A stretch of 64,000 bases of DNA from Orientallactaga sibirica (GCA_036365145.1 JAEOAD010000001.1:105215001-105279000); one strand, 5' to 3'. Counted from the first letter of the stretch, positions 1 to 10,573 are shown. Numbers and translations are program-made. Notes: generated by a model not told the origin, from the sequence alone.

Positions 1-429
1 CATTTATGTTTTCCTTAAGGATATTTTTAACGCCCCCCAGACAAATTCAGCAGTAATTTTTGGGTAAGAAATCATCTTTAGCCTAGTGGGACCTCACATT
101 TAATGACACGATTCACTATTTACTAAACAAAACAAAAAAAGGGGGGGGGAGGGAGACGTCGTGGGTTAATAGTGTCTTTCATTGTGGAAGGCCAGGAACT
201 TTGCCCAGCCCCTCTTTGCTTCGCCCTGGCTCTCCCAGAGCGGAGGGGGTGACCCTTCCTTTCTGACCACTTCTGTCACAGTCCGCCCCAGGGCGGCCGA
301 TTTCACTGCAGGACTCGCCACTCAGCGCACGGTCCCCGGGCCCACCACCTTCCCTAAGACTTACTATTTCCAAAGTGCACTTTTTTTTTTTCTTTCTTTT
401 CCCTGGGCCTGTCCCCATCCCCGCCCCAC
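1..429. other. distal 5' flank of Tcf7l2
   Basis: Upstream sequence that starts AT-rich and becomes GC-rich. A G-run lies at about 141-149 and a GACGTC palindrome (CRE-like core) at 155-160. Open frames exist on both strands, but none has a recognisable product and I call no gene here. Divergent transcription from the CpG island is possible but not visible in sequence. Confidence 0.6.
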
Positions 430-950
430 AAGTGGGCTTTCCTTCCGCCTTGCTCGGCTCAGATTCCGGATTTCGGTCGCCACCCCCTTCCCCTGCTCTC
501 CCACTCCGCATTGTCTTTCGGAAACCTCCCCCTCCCGCAGCGAGCCCTGCACCCAGGCCGGGGCTCCCGGGCTCGCGCTCGGCGCGCAGGCTGCTCCCCC
601 CCCCCCGCACCCCACCGCGCGCCCCGGCCCTCCCCGCGGCCGGCGCCCGAAAGGATCATTGTTGGCCGCCCCCGCCCCGCCCACCCCGGCTGTTTATTTA
701 TGCACACGTCACCGGGCCGGCCCCGCCCCCTGGCATCTCATTAAGGCGAGTGTGTTCCTCTCGCCCTGTCAATAATCTCCGCTCCCAGACTACTCCGTTC
801 CTCCGGATTTCGATCCCCCTTTTTCTATCTGTCAATCAGCGCCGCCTTTGAACTGAAAAGCTCTCAGTCTAACTTCAACTCACTCAAATCCGAGCGGCAC
901 GAGCTCCTCCTGTATCTTCGGCTTCCCCCCCCTTGCTCTTTATATCTGAC
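430..950 (+). promoter_or_regulatory. Tcf7l2: Tcf7l2 promoter region
   Basis: This GC-rich region lies directly upstream of the Tcf7l2 leader. Visible elements are Sp1-type GC boxes around 669-682 and 719-731, a half-CRE (ACGTCA, 706-711), two TGTCAAT motifs near 768 and 831, and a TCF/LEF site in reverse orientation (CTTTGAA, 846-852). A TATA-like CTTTATAT lies at 938-945. It resembles a CpG-island promoter with dispersed initiation. The exact start sites cannot be fixed from sequence alone. The TCF-type site would fit feedback by Wnt signalling, which is inference. Confidence 0.75.
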
Positions 951-1299
951 TTCTTGTTGTTGGTGTTTTTTTAACCCCCTTTTTTATTTATTATTATTAT
1001 TTTTTTGCACATTGATCGGATCCTTGGGAACGAGAGGAAAAAAAAAAAAGAAACCCAAACTCACGCGTGCAGAAGATCTTTCCCCCCCTTCCCCTCCCCT
1101 CCTCCCTCTTTTCCCCTCCCCAGGAGAGAAAGACCCCAAAGCAGAAAAAAAAAGTTCACCTTGGACTCGTCTTTTTCTTGCAATATTTTTTGGGGGTGGG
1201 GGGGCAAAAACTTTTTTTTTTTTGGTTTTTTTTTTTTTTTTTGCTTTTCTTCCCCCTTCGTTTTTCTTCCAAAATTGCTGCTGGTGGGTGAAAAAAAAA
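850..1299 (+). other. Tcf7l2: Tcf7l2 5' untranslated leader (approximate start)
   Basis: The leader is rich in homopolymers: A-runs at about 1038-1049, 1145-1154 and 1291-1300, C/T-rich tracts, and T-runs at about 1211-1243. No ATG occurs between 850 and the start codon at 1300, so the annotated start is the first AUG. The frame of the start codon stays open upstream to at least 1012 without any ATG. The 5' boundary is inferred from general resemblance to known Tcf7l2 mRNAs, not from a mapped TSS. Confidence 0.65.
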
Positions 1300-1488
1300 A
1301 TGCCGCAGCTGAACGGCGGTGGAGGAGATGACCTAGGCGCCAACGACGAACTGATTTCCTTCAAAGACGAGGGCGAGCAGGAGGAGAAGAGCTCCGAAAA
1401 CTCGTCGGCCGAGAGGGATTTAGCCGATGTCAAGTCGTCTCTGGTCAATGAATCAGAAACGAATCAAAACAGCTCCTCCGATTCCGAG
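1300..1488 (+). CDS. Tcf7l2: Tcf7l2 coding exon 1 (beta-catenin-binding domain)
   Basis: Encodes residues 1-63 of transcription factor 7-like 2 (TCF-4), a nuclear HMG-box protein that recruits beta-catenin to Wnt target genes. The start ATG has A at -3 and is preceded by a run of ten A (the start codon uses the last). The N terminus ([20 protein letters not shown]) is the family hallmark. The beta-catenin-binding segment is intact, with D16, E17, E29, L41, V44 and L48, the positions known from TCF/beta-catenin structures. The exon ends after GAG (Glu63) at a GTAGGA donor (1489), phase 0. The protein is usually about 600 residues and most of it, including the HMG box, lies outside this window. 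I recognise this exon with high certainty. Confidence 0.98.
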
Positions 1489-1790
1489 GTAGGAAAAGCC
1501 CCCTCGGGCTGGTGGGATTTTTTTTTTTTTTTGATCTGGTCCCCGGGTTTGGCAAATGTGGCTGGAAGAAGGCTTGAGAAGTCCGGGCTGGGGGCGGCGG
1601 GCGCAGGGCCGGGGTGGCGTGGCGTGTGCGCGCGAGGCCACCGCGGTGCAAACTTGTAACCTTGGTTTTTCTGCACCCCACTCCACCGGCTCTCTTCCCC
1701 CCACCACCACCCCGTCTCGGTGCCCCTTCGGCGTGTGGCCTTGGTCCCCCCACCCTCGTCCTCCTTCACCTCACCCCCTTCTCCGGGAAG
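1489..1790 (+). other. Tcf7l2: Tcf7l2 intron 1
   Basis: A 302-bp phase 0 intron with donor GTAGGA and a CT-rich acceptor tract ending in GGGAAG at 1790. It is GC-rich and contains a T-run near 1519-1532. No independent gene is seen in it. Confidence 0.95.
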
Positions 1791-1857
1791 GCGGAAAGAC
1801 GGCCTCCGCCTCGCTCCGAAAGTTTCCGAGATAAATCCCGGGAAAGTTTGGAAGAAG
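1791..1857 (+). CDS. Tcf7l2: Tcf7l2 coding exon 2
   Basis: A 67-bp exon encoding [20 protein letters not shown] followed by Glu-Glu, plus the first base of an alanine codon. It continues directly from Glu63 of exon 1. It is the Ser/Arg/Pro-rich linker just after the beta-catenin-binding domain. The acceptor AG is at 1789-1790 and the donor GTGAGT starts at 1858. The exon leaves phase 1, which matches exon 3 exactly (G + CG = GCG, Ala). Confidence 0.97.
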
Positions 1858-2179
1858 GTGAGTCCACCATCCCACGCGTGCCCCAAGCCACCCGATCTGT
1901 CCATCTGTGTACCCCCCAACTCACCCCAGCTCCGGGCTTGGCCCCGCGTGCATCGCTCTCCCTCTCACTCCCCCCCACCTTCCTTGCAGCACCCCCCACA
2001 CCCCACACACCCCCCAGTTCACCCTCCTCGTCCCCAGGCCCGCCGCGCGCCCTGCCAGGTCCCCAGCTCCGCGCTGGCCCGGGCTTTGGGGGGGACGCGC
2101 GGCCCCCGGGGGTCACTTTCTAAAAAGTTTCTCCCGCTCTCTCCCGCGCCGTGCGGCCGTCGCCGTCCCGCCATGTTAG
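1858..2179 (+). other. Tcf7l2: Tcf7l2 intron 2
   Basis: A 322-bp, very GC-rich phase 1 intron inside the CpG island. The exon 3 frame stays open backwards through the whole intron. It contains an in-frame ATG at 2173 that overlaps the acceptor (see findings). The acceptor is short of pyrimidines immediately before ATGTTAG. Confidence 0.95.
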
Positions 2180-2304
2180 CGGCCAAGAGGCAAGATGGAG
2201 GGCTCTTTAAGGGGCCACCGTATCCCGGCTACCCCTTCATCATGATCCCCGACCTGACGAGCCCCTACCTCCCCAACGGATCGCTCTCGCCCACCGCCCG
2301 AACC
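2180..2304 (+). CDS. Tcf7l2: Tcf7l2 coding exon 3
   Basis: A 125-bp exon that completes the split alanine codon and continues [20 protein letters not shown] and then the [21 protein letters not shown] segment, up to about residue 127. This Pro/Tyr-rich stretch between the beta-catenin-binding and Groucho/TLE-interacting regions is highly conserved in TCF/LEF proteins. The acceptor AG is at 2178-2179 and the donor GTAAGT starts at 2305, phase 0. Exons 2 and 3 together add 192 bp (64 codons). Confidence 0.98.
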
Positions 2305-2384
2305 GTAAGTGCCTCCGCGCGCGGCCCCCCGCCCGGTCCCTCCCGGCCCGGCTTGCATGCGGCCCTGCCCCCTCCCATCCCTCC

Positions 2385-2460
2385 CTCCCTCCCCGGCTCT
2401 CCCCTCCCTCCCTCCTCCCTCCTCCCCTCCCTCCCTCCATCCCGGCCTCCCCTCCCCCGC
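2385..2460 (+). repeat. C/T-rich low-complexity tract
   Basis: Irregular CCCTCCCT runs, pyrimidine-rich on the + strand, lie about 80 bases inside intron 3. They could form secondary structure on the G-rich strand. Confidence 0.8.
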
Positions 2461-2741
2461 TCGCGGCCCAGGCTGCCCGAAACTCCAAACTTTTTCTGCC
2501 TTTTGTGGACTGGATTTGTTTGCACTTCGCCATGTTCTTGCTTTTCCACTTGCTGCCTCGCGATCTTGGGGAGTTCCTTTTCTTTCCAAGCAGGGCTTGG
2601 CTAGGAGGGGATGTGGTGGTGAGGGGAAGGATTAAAAAAACAAAAACAAAAAAACTTTTTTTTTTTTTTTGCGCTTAGATTTCCCCCTCCCCCCTTTGGT
2701 GGTGGTGTTTGTTTCTTCACCCTGGGAAGACGACTGTGTGG

Positions 2742-2813
2742 CTCTTTCTTTTCTCTCTCTTTCTCTCTCTCTCCCTCTCTCTCTTTCCCTCTCTCTCTCT
2801 TCCTTCCCTCTTC
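2742..2813 (+). repeat. (CT)n pyrimidine tract
   Basis: A 72-bp uninterrupted pyrimidine run made of CT, CCCT and TTCC units in the proximal part of intron 3. Confidence 0.9.
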
Positions 2814-2829
2814 GTTGGCGTCTTGGGCT

Positions 2830-5690
2830 TTCCCCGGTTAACCCCTTGGCTGCCGCAGCCTGGCTTGGAGGACTGGGCTGCTGCCTCCGTAACGTAGCGC
2901 GCGGGAGCCAGTGTGTGCATTGAACTGCAGGCGTTTGCACTTGAGAACTAGCAAGCTGAGAGCCGCCCGGGCTTTCTTTTGCCGCGGGGTTATTTATTTA
3001 GGTTTCTAGTGGCGATCGCTGGCTCGAGGCCTTCTCCTCCCCGCTCCCTTCCTTTGGAAGGTCACACTTCCCCAAGCTTATCCCTTAGCAAACTTGGGAA
3101 CCCTGGGGGTCCTTTTTCTCTGGCCACCTTCCCGCTCCGGCAGGGCCGAGAGCACCCTGGGCTCCTGGGTGCTCTCCGCCGCTGCACGCACTTGGCTGCG
3201 GGTCTTTCCGGGCCGTGCGGAGTCGTGGGGCTGTGCGGGATAGGTAGGCCCTTGGTGGCCGAAGTTCTCGGTTAGGGTGCGGGGCCAGGATGGCCTATTC
3301 GGAGCGGGCTTGTATTTCTAGGGAAATCTGGTGTTTTGGAGTGAAGAGTGAGGGTCTGCTTAAGGCCAGTTTCCAATCCTCAATGGGGTGGGGGGGCAGT
3401 TTCAAAGGAATGCAGGAAACCTGGGGAATTCCACCCCCGGTGAGCAGGCCACTGAACTTTAGGGGGGGGCCCAGGGCAGCGCTGGGTCCCTAGTTCCTCG
3501 GAGTTTCCTGCAACGCGCGTCCGCTCACCGCTGACATTTGTTCTTATGGATGGCTTATCTCTCCCCTCCAACTGGCCACTGCTCCCTGCCCTGACCACGC
3601 ACCCCTCCCCCAACCCTCTCCCCTCCAACAAGCCTGGGCTGCAAATCTCAAGATGCAGCCTGGCTTCCTGGGGTTGTCATTCTTGCACCTTCTCTGGTTT
3701 GGTCCCCAGCCCTTATTTACACACACTACTTTTTATTTATTTTTTTCCTTTTTGCTAACCCAAGGTGGCAGTTTGAAATAATGCACCCACTCTTCGGCAA
3801 TAGTGGATTCCGCGATCATGACAAAGGGTTTGCTGGGACAGGAGTCAGATCCGATCTACAAGTGTTTTAAGTATTAAAATATTAACTATCAGGTTTTACT
3901 CGTTTCTTTTTCTTTCTTTCTTTTTTTAATGGCCCTGGCAAAATAGCAAGAGCTTGCTAGACCGGTCATTTTTTTTTTTTTTTTAATGGCATGGAAAGAG
4001 AAATAGCCTGCCCACACCCCCCTCCACCACCACCACACACCTCCTGCGCCCAGGCTTCTGCCTGCTTGGGGAGCCGGGAGAACGGCGCAGCCCCACCTCC
4101 TCCTGCTGGGTCCGCGCTTGCAGGATGCAGGGGCTTCGTCCCTGCAGGGGAAGAAGCGGCGCTCTGTTGCTAAGTGTTTTTCTTGGGAGTTTGTGGACAT
4201 GTTAAAAGATTATAGATCTGTTCAGAATAGAAGTGTTCAGGATACTAACAAACAGCCCAGTAGCATTCCAAAGTAATCCTGGGAATTTCTTCCTCTCCTT
4301 CCTAGGATGGAGACTTAGCCATCTGAATATTGAGCGCGGATGGCAGGTTTTGTTTTAAATTTGTTTTATTTTTATTTTTGGCTTTCTTGATTCCTTTTCA
4401 AACTGCCTGTCTTTGACCGCTGGCCATCTTGTCTTACTATTGCCTCGAACTTGAACAGTTGTGTTGTGCTGTAATTAGGAAACAGGGAAATTGTTAAAGG
4501 CAAATAAACGATTTCCTGGTGAGAAGAGGAAGGCTCCCAACCCCCAGTCCCCTTTGTGGGCGTTATAGGAATAGACTGTGTCTAGTTATTGTAATTGTGG
4601 ACTTAGCGGGTGGCCCTGTGCTGTGACATCAGGTTGAGTCTGAAGACATTTCTCAACCCAGTAGGCAGTTTTAGTTATTTGCACGTCAAACAACAGTGTC
4701 CACTGACTATTCCTCCAGCTTTTTCTGTTACCTGTATTAGATTCTATGCTTCAAAATTAAAAGTTACTTATTTAGGCTGGTAAGCTGAGCAGTGGCCAGG
4801 AAAGGGGAGGCTGTTATGTGTCACTCTTGAAGTCCTGGATGAGAGGGCCAGTTTGCAATTCCAGATTTGATACAGCTGTGGGGTAGAACTCAGGCAAGAT
4901 AGCATTTGTACCCTGGTCTTCTGAAACTCAGAGCTTTGTAAGGGTCTGATTTTTGAGGACAAGGTGTAAAGACAGATTAGTGGCATGCTTCCTTCTCTTC
5001 TTGTTCCTCCTTATTGGGGTGGGAAGGTTGTTACATTTTCTGTTGCTTATGAAGGAACCTGCAAAACAGATGCATCCTTTAAAAAGCAAACTCTCTGGAA
5101 CCCTGATTTCTCCTTTTCTACTTAAGAATGTAAAGAATTACTTAGTATCATTAAATTGGCTTATGATGAATAATACATCATCTCAAGAATAATGCTTTAA
5201 TTGCTGAAGACTCCATAAAGCTTCAGAGTAATAATTTTATTTTAAAACGACAAAGATTTCTGCATACCATTAATTTAGTCTTTGATACTGTAATAAGAAT
5301 GGCTTTTAAAAGGACAGATTCAGATACAAAAATGCATTAAGGAGAGGTCTAGTTAAGTAGATGGGAAGGGTTAGAACTGCAAATATTGGGATTATGGTAA
5401 CATTTGTATACTAAAGATAAGAATACTGTTACCGTATTTAAGTTGATAGGAAAGAGTAGTTTTACATTTCTTTCTCCCCTGGCAAACAAGAAATAGGGCT
5501 ACAGTGGTGGAAATTCCAGTTAGGGTTGAAATTTCTTTTTGAGGGCTCTATTATTAGAAATTCTTACCTCTTCCCTTATCCAAAGTGATTTGTTTTTCAA
5601 CTGAGCTGTTTGCTACTAGGTTGAACAGAGAAATCAGAAGCATCTTGAATTCATTTTTGAACTTGGAATTCAGTATTTAAAGGAGACCAA
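2830..5690 (+). other. Tcf7l2: unique intron 3 sequence, proximal
   Basis: No exon or interspersed repeat is recognised. CpGs persist to about 3275, then the sequence becomes AT-rich, with short T-runs near 3967-3984. The absence of SINE insertions in a SINE-rich locus suggests that insertions are not tolerated here, which is inference. Confidence 0.6.
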
Positions 5691-6260
5691 AAGGGGCCTA
5701 TTCATTGGGGTTTTATTTAGCCCGGACAACGTCTTTTTCTGGCTTGTGAAAATGGATGTTTTCTCCTCACTCAAACAACATAATCCTTTCTAATACAAAA
5801 GATTGAGACCCTGGAGTGTGAAGGGTTAATGTTGGACCTTCTCTGTTGTCTTTCCACCCCCCACCTTCACCCCTGATTGTTTTGACAACACTTTTCAAAG
5901 TGTGACATTCCAAGCCCCCTACATAACAATGTAATATTACTGTAATTACACAGGTCATTACATTTTAAATAGAGAACAATAAAATGCTTATCGCCCTGAA
6001 AAAGAACAGGTGTTCTTGCTCTCCTTTGGTATTTATGCTAATTGTTTTTCATCTTCCGAAATATTTGGTGAACATGTTTAGATTTTAATCTCAATGCAAC
6101 GGTATTAATTCTGTGCTAATCTTTATAGGTCTGGGGTTTAATGTCCACAGTATAATTTAAGGACTCAACAATCTGACATATTTTAATGATTACAAATGCC
6201 AGCGTATTGCACTTTGTGGATATTAAGGCTTTCTGAAGCTCCAGGAGCTAACTCTTAGCA
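5690..6260 (+). promoter_or_regulatory. candidate conserved noncoding block
   Basis: AT-rich, repeat-free sequence with clustered homeodomain-type cores (TAATTA near 5944, CTAATTG near 6040, ATTAAT, TTTAATGATTA) and an A/T-rich FOX-like TGTTTAGA near 6075. No coding potential is seen. The call is inference from composition and motif clustering; alignment would be decisive. Confidence 0.35.
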
Positions 6261-7265
6261 CTTGGGAGTCTTAAAGTGCTTATCTGGAAGAAGTGTTTTT
6301 GGGGAGTTTGCACTGCTTTGAGGGAAGTAGCTTTGACTGATAGTCTCTGATGGCACGACAAAAAAGATGTTGAGAAAAACAGTTCCTGCCCTTGCTCTGC
6401 CGTTTCCACCTTGATTTTAATTGCACTGTGAAGGATTTCATTTGGAGTCACTGCTGGAAGTTTGGTTAGCTTTCTGTTTCTTAGCAGGCTGTGAAAAGTG
6501 ACCGGGGAAGGTTTCCCCGGAGCTGACAGATCAAGAATGCTGTTATGTTACGTGCAGATCCGCTACAGTTCTGCATGCCATTAAAAAAAATTGTTTTAGA
6601 AAACCAGCATTTTAATAGTTGTACTGGAGCTGTGCTTGTCAAGATTATAATAGAAGTCTTTCTAGGGTTTGAATGGCTTCTCCTATCCCACAAGATGCCT
6701 GGCTACGAGCAGAAGGTGTCTAGATTTCTCGCTTAAGAAATGCTGGTGTAACTTCTCTTACACACAAACAGTGGGGTGAACTAGAAGGTATCCAAGAGGA
6801 TTTTGCATTTTGTCAGATGTTTCACAACAGGGGCCTCCCGAATCACATTAAAAATGCACTGTAGAGAGAGGACAGCTGCAAATTTTTGTGTGGACGCGTG
6901 TGTCTGGACCATGACTAAAATTCCGAGGACCCTGTCCCCAGCTGTCTGGAAGTTATGTGGAAGTTGGTTTATTGACAGTTAAGCATGAGACAACCTGGAT
7001 TTAGCAAATGCTTTCTCCTACACAGGAAGTCACTGACATTATATGGGGGAAGGGGAGGCGACTTCAGGCAGGGACCGATTTACTCCTTTTAAAAACATAA
7101 TCAGGGAGTTACCATATAAATAAGCGCTTTCCAAGGAAGTGGGGAGGTGTAAGCTTTTTAGTCTTGGTAAGTGGAATTAGATGATATCTTTGACTGCATT
7201 TGTAACTCTTTGGAGGTGATATATTTCAGTGTTTTGAAAGAAGGCTGAACCAAATCCTCTAGAGA

Positions 7266-7266
<1 letters not shown>
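6260..7266 (+). other. Tcf7l2: unique intron 3 sequence
   Basis: No gene, exon or interspersed repeat seen. Short open frames on both strands show no recognisable product. Confidence 0.6.

Positions 7267-7299
<33 letters not shown>
7267..7299 (+). repeat. (TG)n microsatellite
   Basis: Sixteen to seventeen uninterrupted TG units. Confidence 0.97.
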
Positions 7300-7301
<2 letters not shown>

Positions 7302-8537
7302 CTGCATTTCTTTAGGGACTGGATATTGGCAACCATGTAAGTAAATCTTCAGCTTGGACTTATAATTGAGCCCATTTGTGAAGGAAATGGTTAATTTTAC
7401 AACCAAAGGCAAACTTGCACCTCGACAGGTCTGCTGCTGAAAGAAATGTGCCCCAGTCCTCCGCTGGCAAGGACTCTGGGTCATAAATCCACAGGCTTTA
7501 TTTACAGCCCATAACACTTATGAATGTTAAGATATTTGACGCCACGTTGGCCTTATAATATTCAAGGTCCGCAGACATTGGCAGTAGCTCAAATTTCTCT
7601 CACTAATTATAAGCAATGAGATTGGCGGGGGCATCTCAAACACTGTCTCCCCTCCTCCTTTTCCATCCCCCCTCCCCCCATCTGAGTTTACTGAGACAGA
7701 CATCCCCTCTTTTGGCAGCTGACCTGTACTGTTCCTCAGGCTGTTGTTATACCCATTTATAAAGAGCACTTTCAGGGATGGAAATTCAGTGGGGGGCTCC
7801 ACACAAATGCTTTTTTCAAAAGCAGAGTTGCTGGGGTGTTTGCATCTTTACCCCTTTCTTCTGATCCTCCCCCATTCCTTTCTTAATCCCCTTGCCCTTT
7901 TTTTTTTTTTTTTTTTGAGACTACTTTGCCTATATTGTGAATGTTTCCCAGAATACTTAAAGAAACCTGATATCAGAGACTGTGCTTTAATTTATATGAT
8001 GTTCCACTGAGCTGGAAGGGAAAATACACACATTGTACAGTGCTGTAGTTAATATGAAGGCTTACAAAAGTGAGGTGAATTGATTAAAATAATTTAATGG
8101 ACAAGAAAAAAAAAACCAAACAATTCACGTTTATGTGGGAGAATAGGGCCACTGGGAGAGGAGACAGAACCGAAAAATAGCCAGGGTGGCCGAATAAATG
8201 CTTGACTAAGAAAAAGCAGAGAGGTGGCAAGGATTTGAGCCTGGGGGACTGGCTTGTTGGAAACTGCGAGCTTAAAGTTTCCTTATGAGAGCCTGGCGTA
8301 CTATGGGAGGGGCCATTCAAAACCATATTGCTCTGCTCAGCAGAGACTGGTTGCACTCCAGCCCTCACCCAAGTACTCTATCTGGTGACAGATATGTTTC
8401 CTATCAGTTATCCTGTAAGCATCTGGAGGAGGAGAGTCTGACTGGGTCATTATCTGTGGTCCAGACCAGGCTGTGAGAGAAGTTTTACCTTAGGGTTAAC
8501 TATTTTGTTGAGCACGTTATAAATGGACCATGTAGTG

Positions 8538-8538
<1 letters not shown>
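7300..8538 (+). other. Tcf7l2: unique intron 3 sequence
   Basis: No exon seen. Contains a T-run at about 7898-7916 and a C-rich tract near 7650-7680. No interspersed repeat recognised. Confidence 0.6.

Positions 8539-8577
<39 letters not shown>
8539..8577 (+). repeat. (TG)n microsatellite
   Basis: About nineteen uninterrupted TG units. Confidence 0.97.
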
Positions 8578-8579
<2 letters not shown>

Positions 8580-9470
8580 TCAGAGGCAAGTGTTGGGAAC
8601 TGTTGAATGACAAGGGGAGTGAGTGGATAGTTCTGTCACTTATGGTCAGAGTCTTCTCTCTATCCAACCCAAACTTAAAGACCCAGACTGAAAGGTTTTA
8701 TTTTCTAATCAATGGAATGCAGAAACTTACTAGCCCTGAGGGATGGATGTGAATCCCTTAACAGCTCATTACAAAGATGGGGCTGTGGATCTTTGAACTG
8801 GTTATCAGCCATGGTGTTCTTCAGTTTTCCCAGGATAGGTTTTTCTTCCGTAGGCACATCTGATTTCGTGTGGGTAATGCTGCCTGTTATATCTTATTCT
8901 TTTTGTCATGAAGTGGCCCCAGATAGGTGGGTTTGCAGGGGGAAGACATGGCTATTAGCAATAGCAGTTCCGAAGGAGTTAACATTGCTTGCTAAAAGTT
9001 TTAGCATCATGAAAATAAACGTGAGGCCTGGTAGGCATTAGCAGGGCCCCGGCACATTTACAGAGCTTAATTAGTACGAACTGTAATTGTTCATGGTCTG
9101 CCAGAAGAAGTAACGCTCAGGAAAAGTGGAGTCCCTTTCTTGCAGTCTTCAGTTTGAAACCGATAAATCACTTGCATATTTGTGTAGTGATTCAAATGGA
9201 GCTAAGACCTCTCCCATCCCAACATGTGGTAAATTGTAAAGTCAATGAATTGCAGATGTAGGCTACAGTGAGATCCTCTAAGAAAATGCAGAATGAATGG
9301 GAAAGAGTGATGCTATAAATATTTACTGAGAAGATAACTAGATTCCTGCGTGCTGGGCCAATTATGATGTACTAAATATATTAGTAAAATGCTTTAAAAA
9401 ATTGAGAGGATTCATGTGGGTCTTGGGGTGGGTTGGTTTGTTTTGGAAAGTGAAATAAAAGGCACTGTGT
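8578..9470 (+). other. Tcf7l2: unique intron 3 sequence
   Basis: No exon or repeat recognised. The stretch 9050-9100 has a TTAATTAG core followed by CTGTAATTG, again homeodomain-like. Confidence 0.55.
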
Positions 9471-9760
9471 TATTGTCATGTCAGTTTTATTGAGCCTGAA
9501 TCACAATGGCATACCCAGGGAAGGACACATGAAACCCACATTAATGCAAATTAATTCGTTATGAGTTGCAGCTTCACGACTGCTAAGTGGAGTAATGATG
9601 GCGCGTCATTTCAAGAGTGTGTGTTAGTGTGGCAACTTTTAATGAAAAATGCTGTGTTAAGAGCGTGTCTCAGCACTTCAGCCCACGTGTTTTTATGTGC
9701 TAGAAATGTGTTTTATACAAGAGCTGGAAACTTGATTCACTTTATTTTTTTCCCCAGTTG
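9470..9760 (+). promoter_or_regulatory. candidate enhancer with octamer/homeodomain composite
   Basis: A repeat-free block with a perfect POU octamer ATGCAAAT (9544-9551) running straight into TTAATT, followed by CpG-containing unique sequence and a further TTTAATGA core near 9639. The arrangement resembles developmental enhancers. No coding potential. Inference only. Confidence 0.35.
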
Positions 9761-10435
9761 AAGAACTTTAATTATGTTTTGATGTGTAAAGAAAGTCAGC
9801 TGGGTTTTTGTTTTATTTTTCTTAAAAACCAACCCAGAAAAGCCCATCAACATCGCCAGATTCAGCCTCCACTTTTCTTTTGCCTGTGATTGCAGCACAG
9901 AATAGAGAAATGAAGAATGTAACATCCCCTGTAGACCTGTAGCTAAAACTTTCTTGAAGCGATTTTTTCCCCCTTTTTTCCTTTTCAGAGGATTTTGGTC
10001 TCAGGCAGTGTTGCAAGTCAATACTTTTTCCCCAAATGTGAGTAGGTGGATGTGAATGGAAGCTGTAAAATTTAATGATCGTTGTGTGACTCATAGCTGA
10101 TGGTTTCAGGTTGAGGAAAGGAAAAAAAGAGAGGAGAAATTAATGAGGGTAAATAGACATTTGATGGAACAGTGAGGCAATAAGAGAGATTGTTCTTGTG
10201 TCTGAGGGCTTGCGTTTTGTTGCAGCAGGATTTAGAAGGTAGCCCTAGGAAGTAAAAGGCCATTGATGCCCTTAAGATGCTGCAGAGATTCCATGTCTAA
10301 ATATTGCTGAGTGTTTTAACTCAAGAACTCACTAGACATCTTGGCTTGGCCCTCCCTCTTTTAGTTAGAGGATCCCATGGAGCTTTTAATGGGTGTAGTA
10401 TAAGGATAAGCAGTAACCTAAAATCCAGGTCAAGA
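9760..10435 (+). other. Tcf7l2: unique intron 3 sequence
   Basis: No gene or interspersed repeat recognised before the B1 insertion at 10448. Confidence 0.6.
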
Positions 10436-10447
10436 GTCTATTTCCCA

Positions 10448-10573
10448 GCTAGGCATGGTAGCTTCCCAGTACTCCAGAGGCTGAAGTAGGAGGATTGCCA
10501 GGAGTTCAAGACCAGCCTTGGGCTACAGAGTGAGACCCTACCTCAAAAAAAAAAAAAAAAAAAAAAAAAAAAG
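10448..10573 (+). mobile_element. B1 SINE (7SL-derived), sense
   Basis: B1 body from the GCTAGGCATGGTAG head through AGGAGGATTGCCAGGAGTTC to a tail of about 30 A. It is flanked by near-identical target duplications GTCTATTTCCCA (10436-10447) and GTCTTATTTCCCA (10576-10588). It lacks part of the B1 middle relative to other copies here. Confidence 0.9.

Larger units (their letters stand above)
430..3275. other. CpG island over promoter and exons 1-3
   Basis: CpG dinucleotides are dense from roughly 430 through exon 3 and recur to about 3275, in contrast with the CpG-poor intron that follows. The island covers the promoter, leader, exons 1-3 and introns 1-2. This is typical of a developmental transcription factor. 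The edges are estimated by eye. Confidence 0.7.

Noticed and set aside
182..851. Overlapping open frames on both strands in the promoter
   Set aside because: High GC content reduces stops; products are Pro/Arg/Gly-rich with no recognisable domain.
1720..2604. 294-codon open frame covering intron 2, exon 3 and part of intron 3
   Set aside because: GC-rich DNA with few stops. The splice sites and phases fit Tcf7l2 exactly. Only the ATG at 2173 is kept as a lead.
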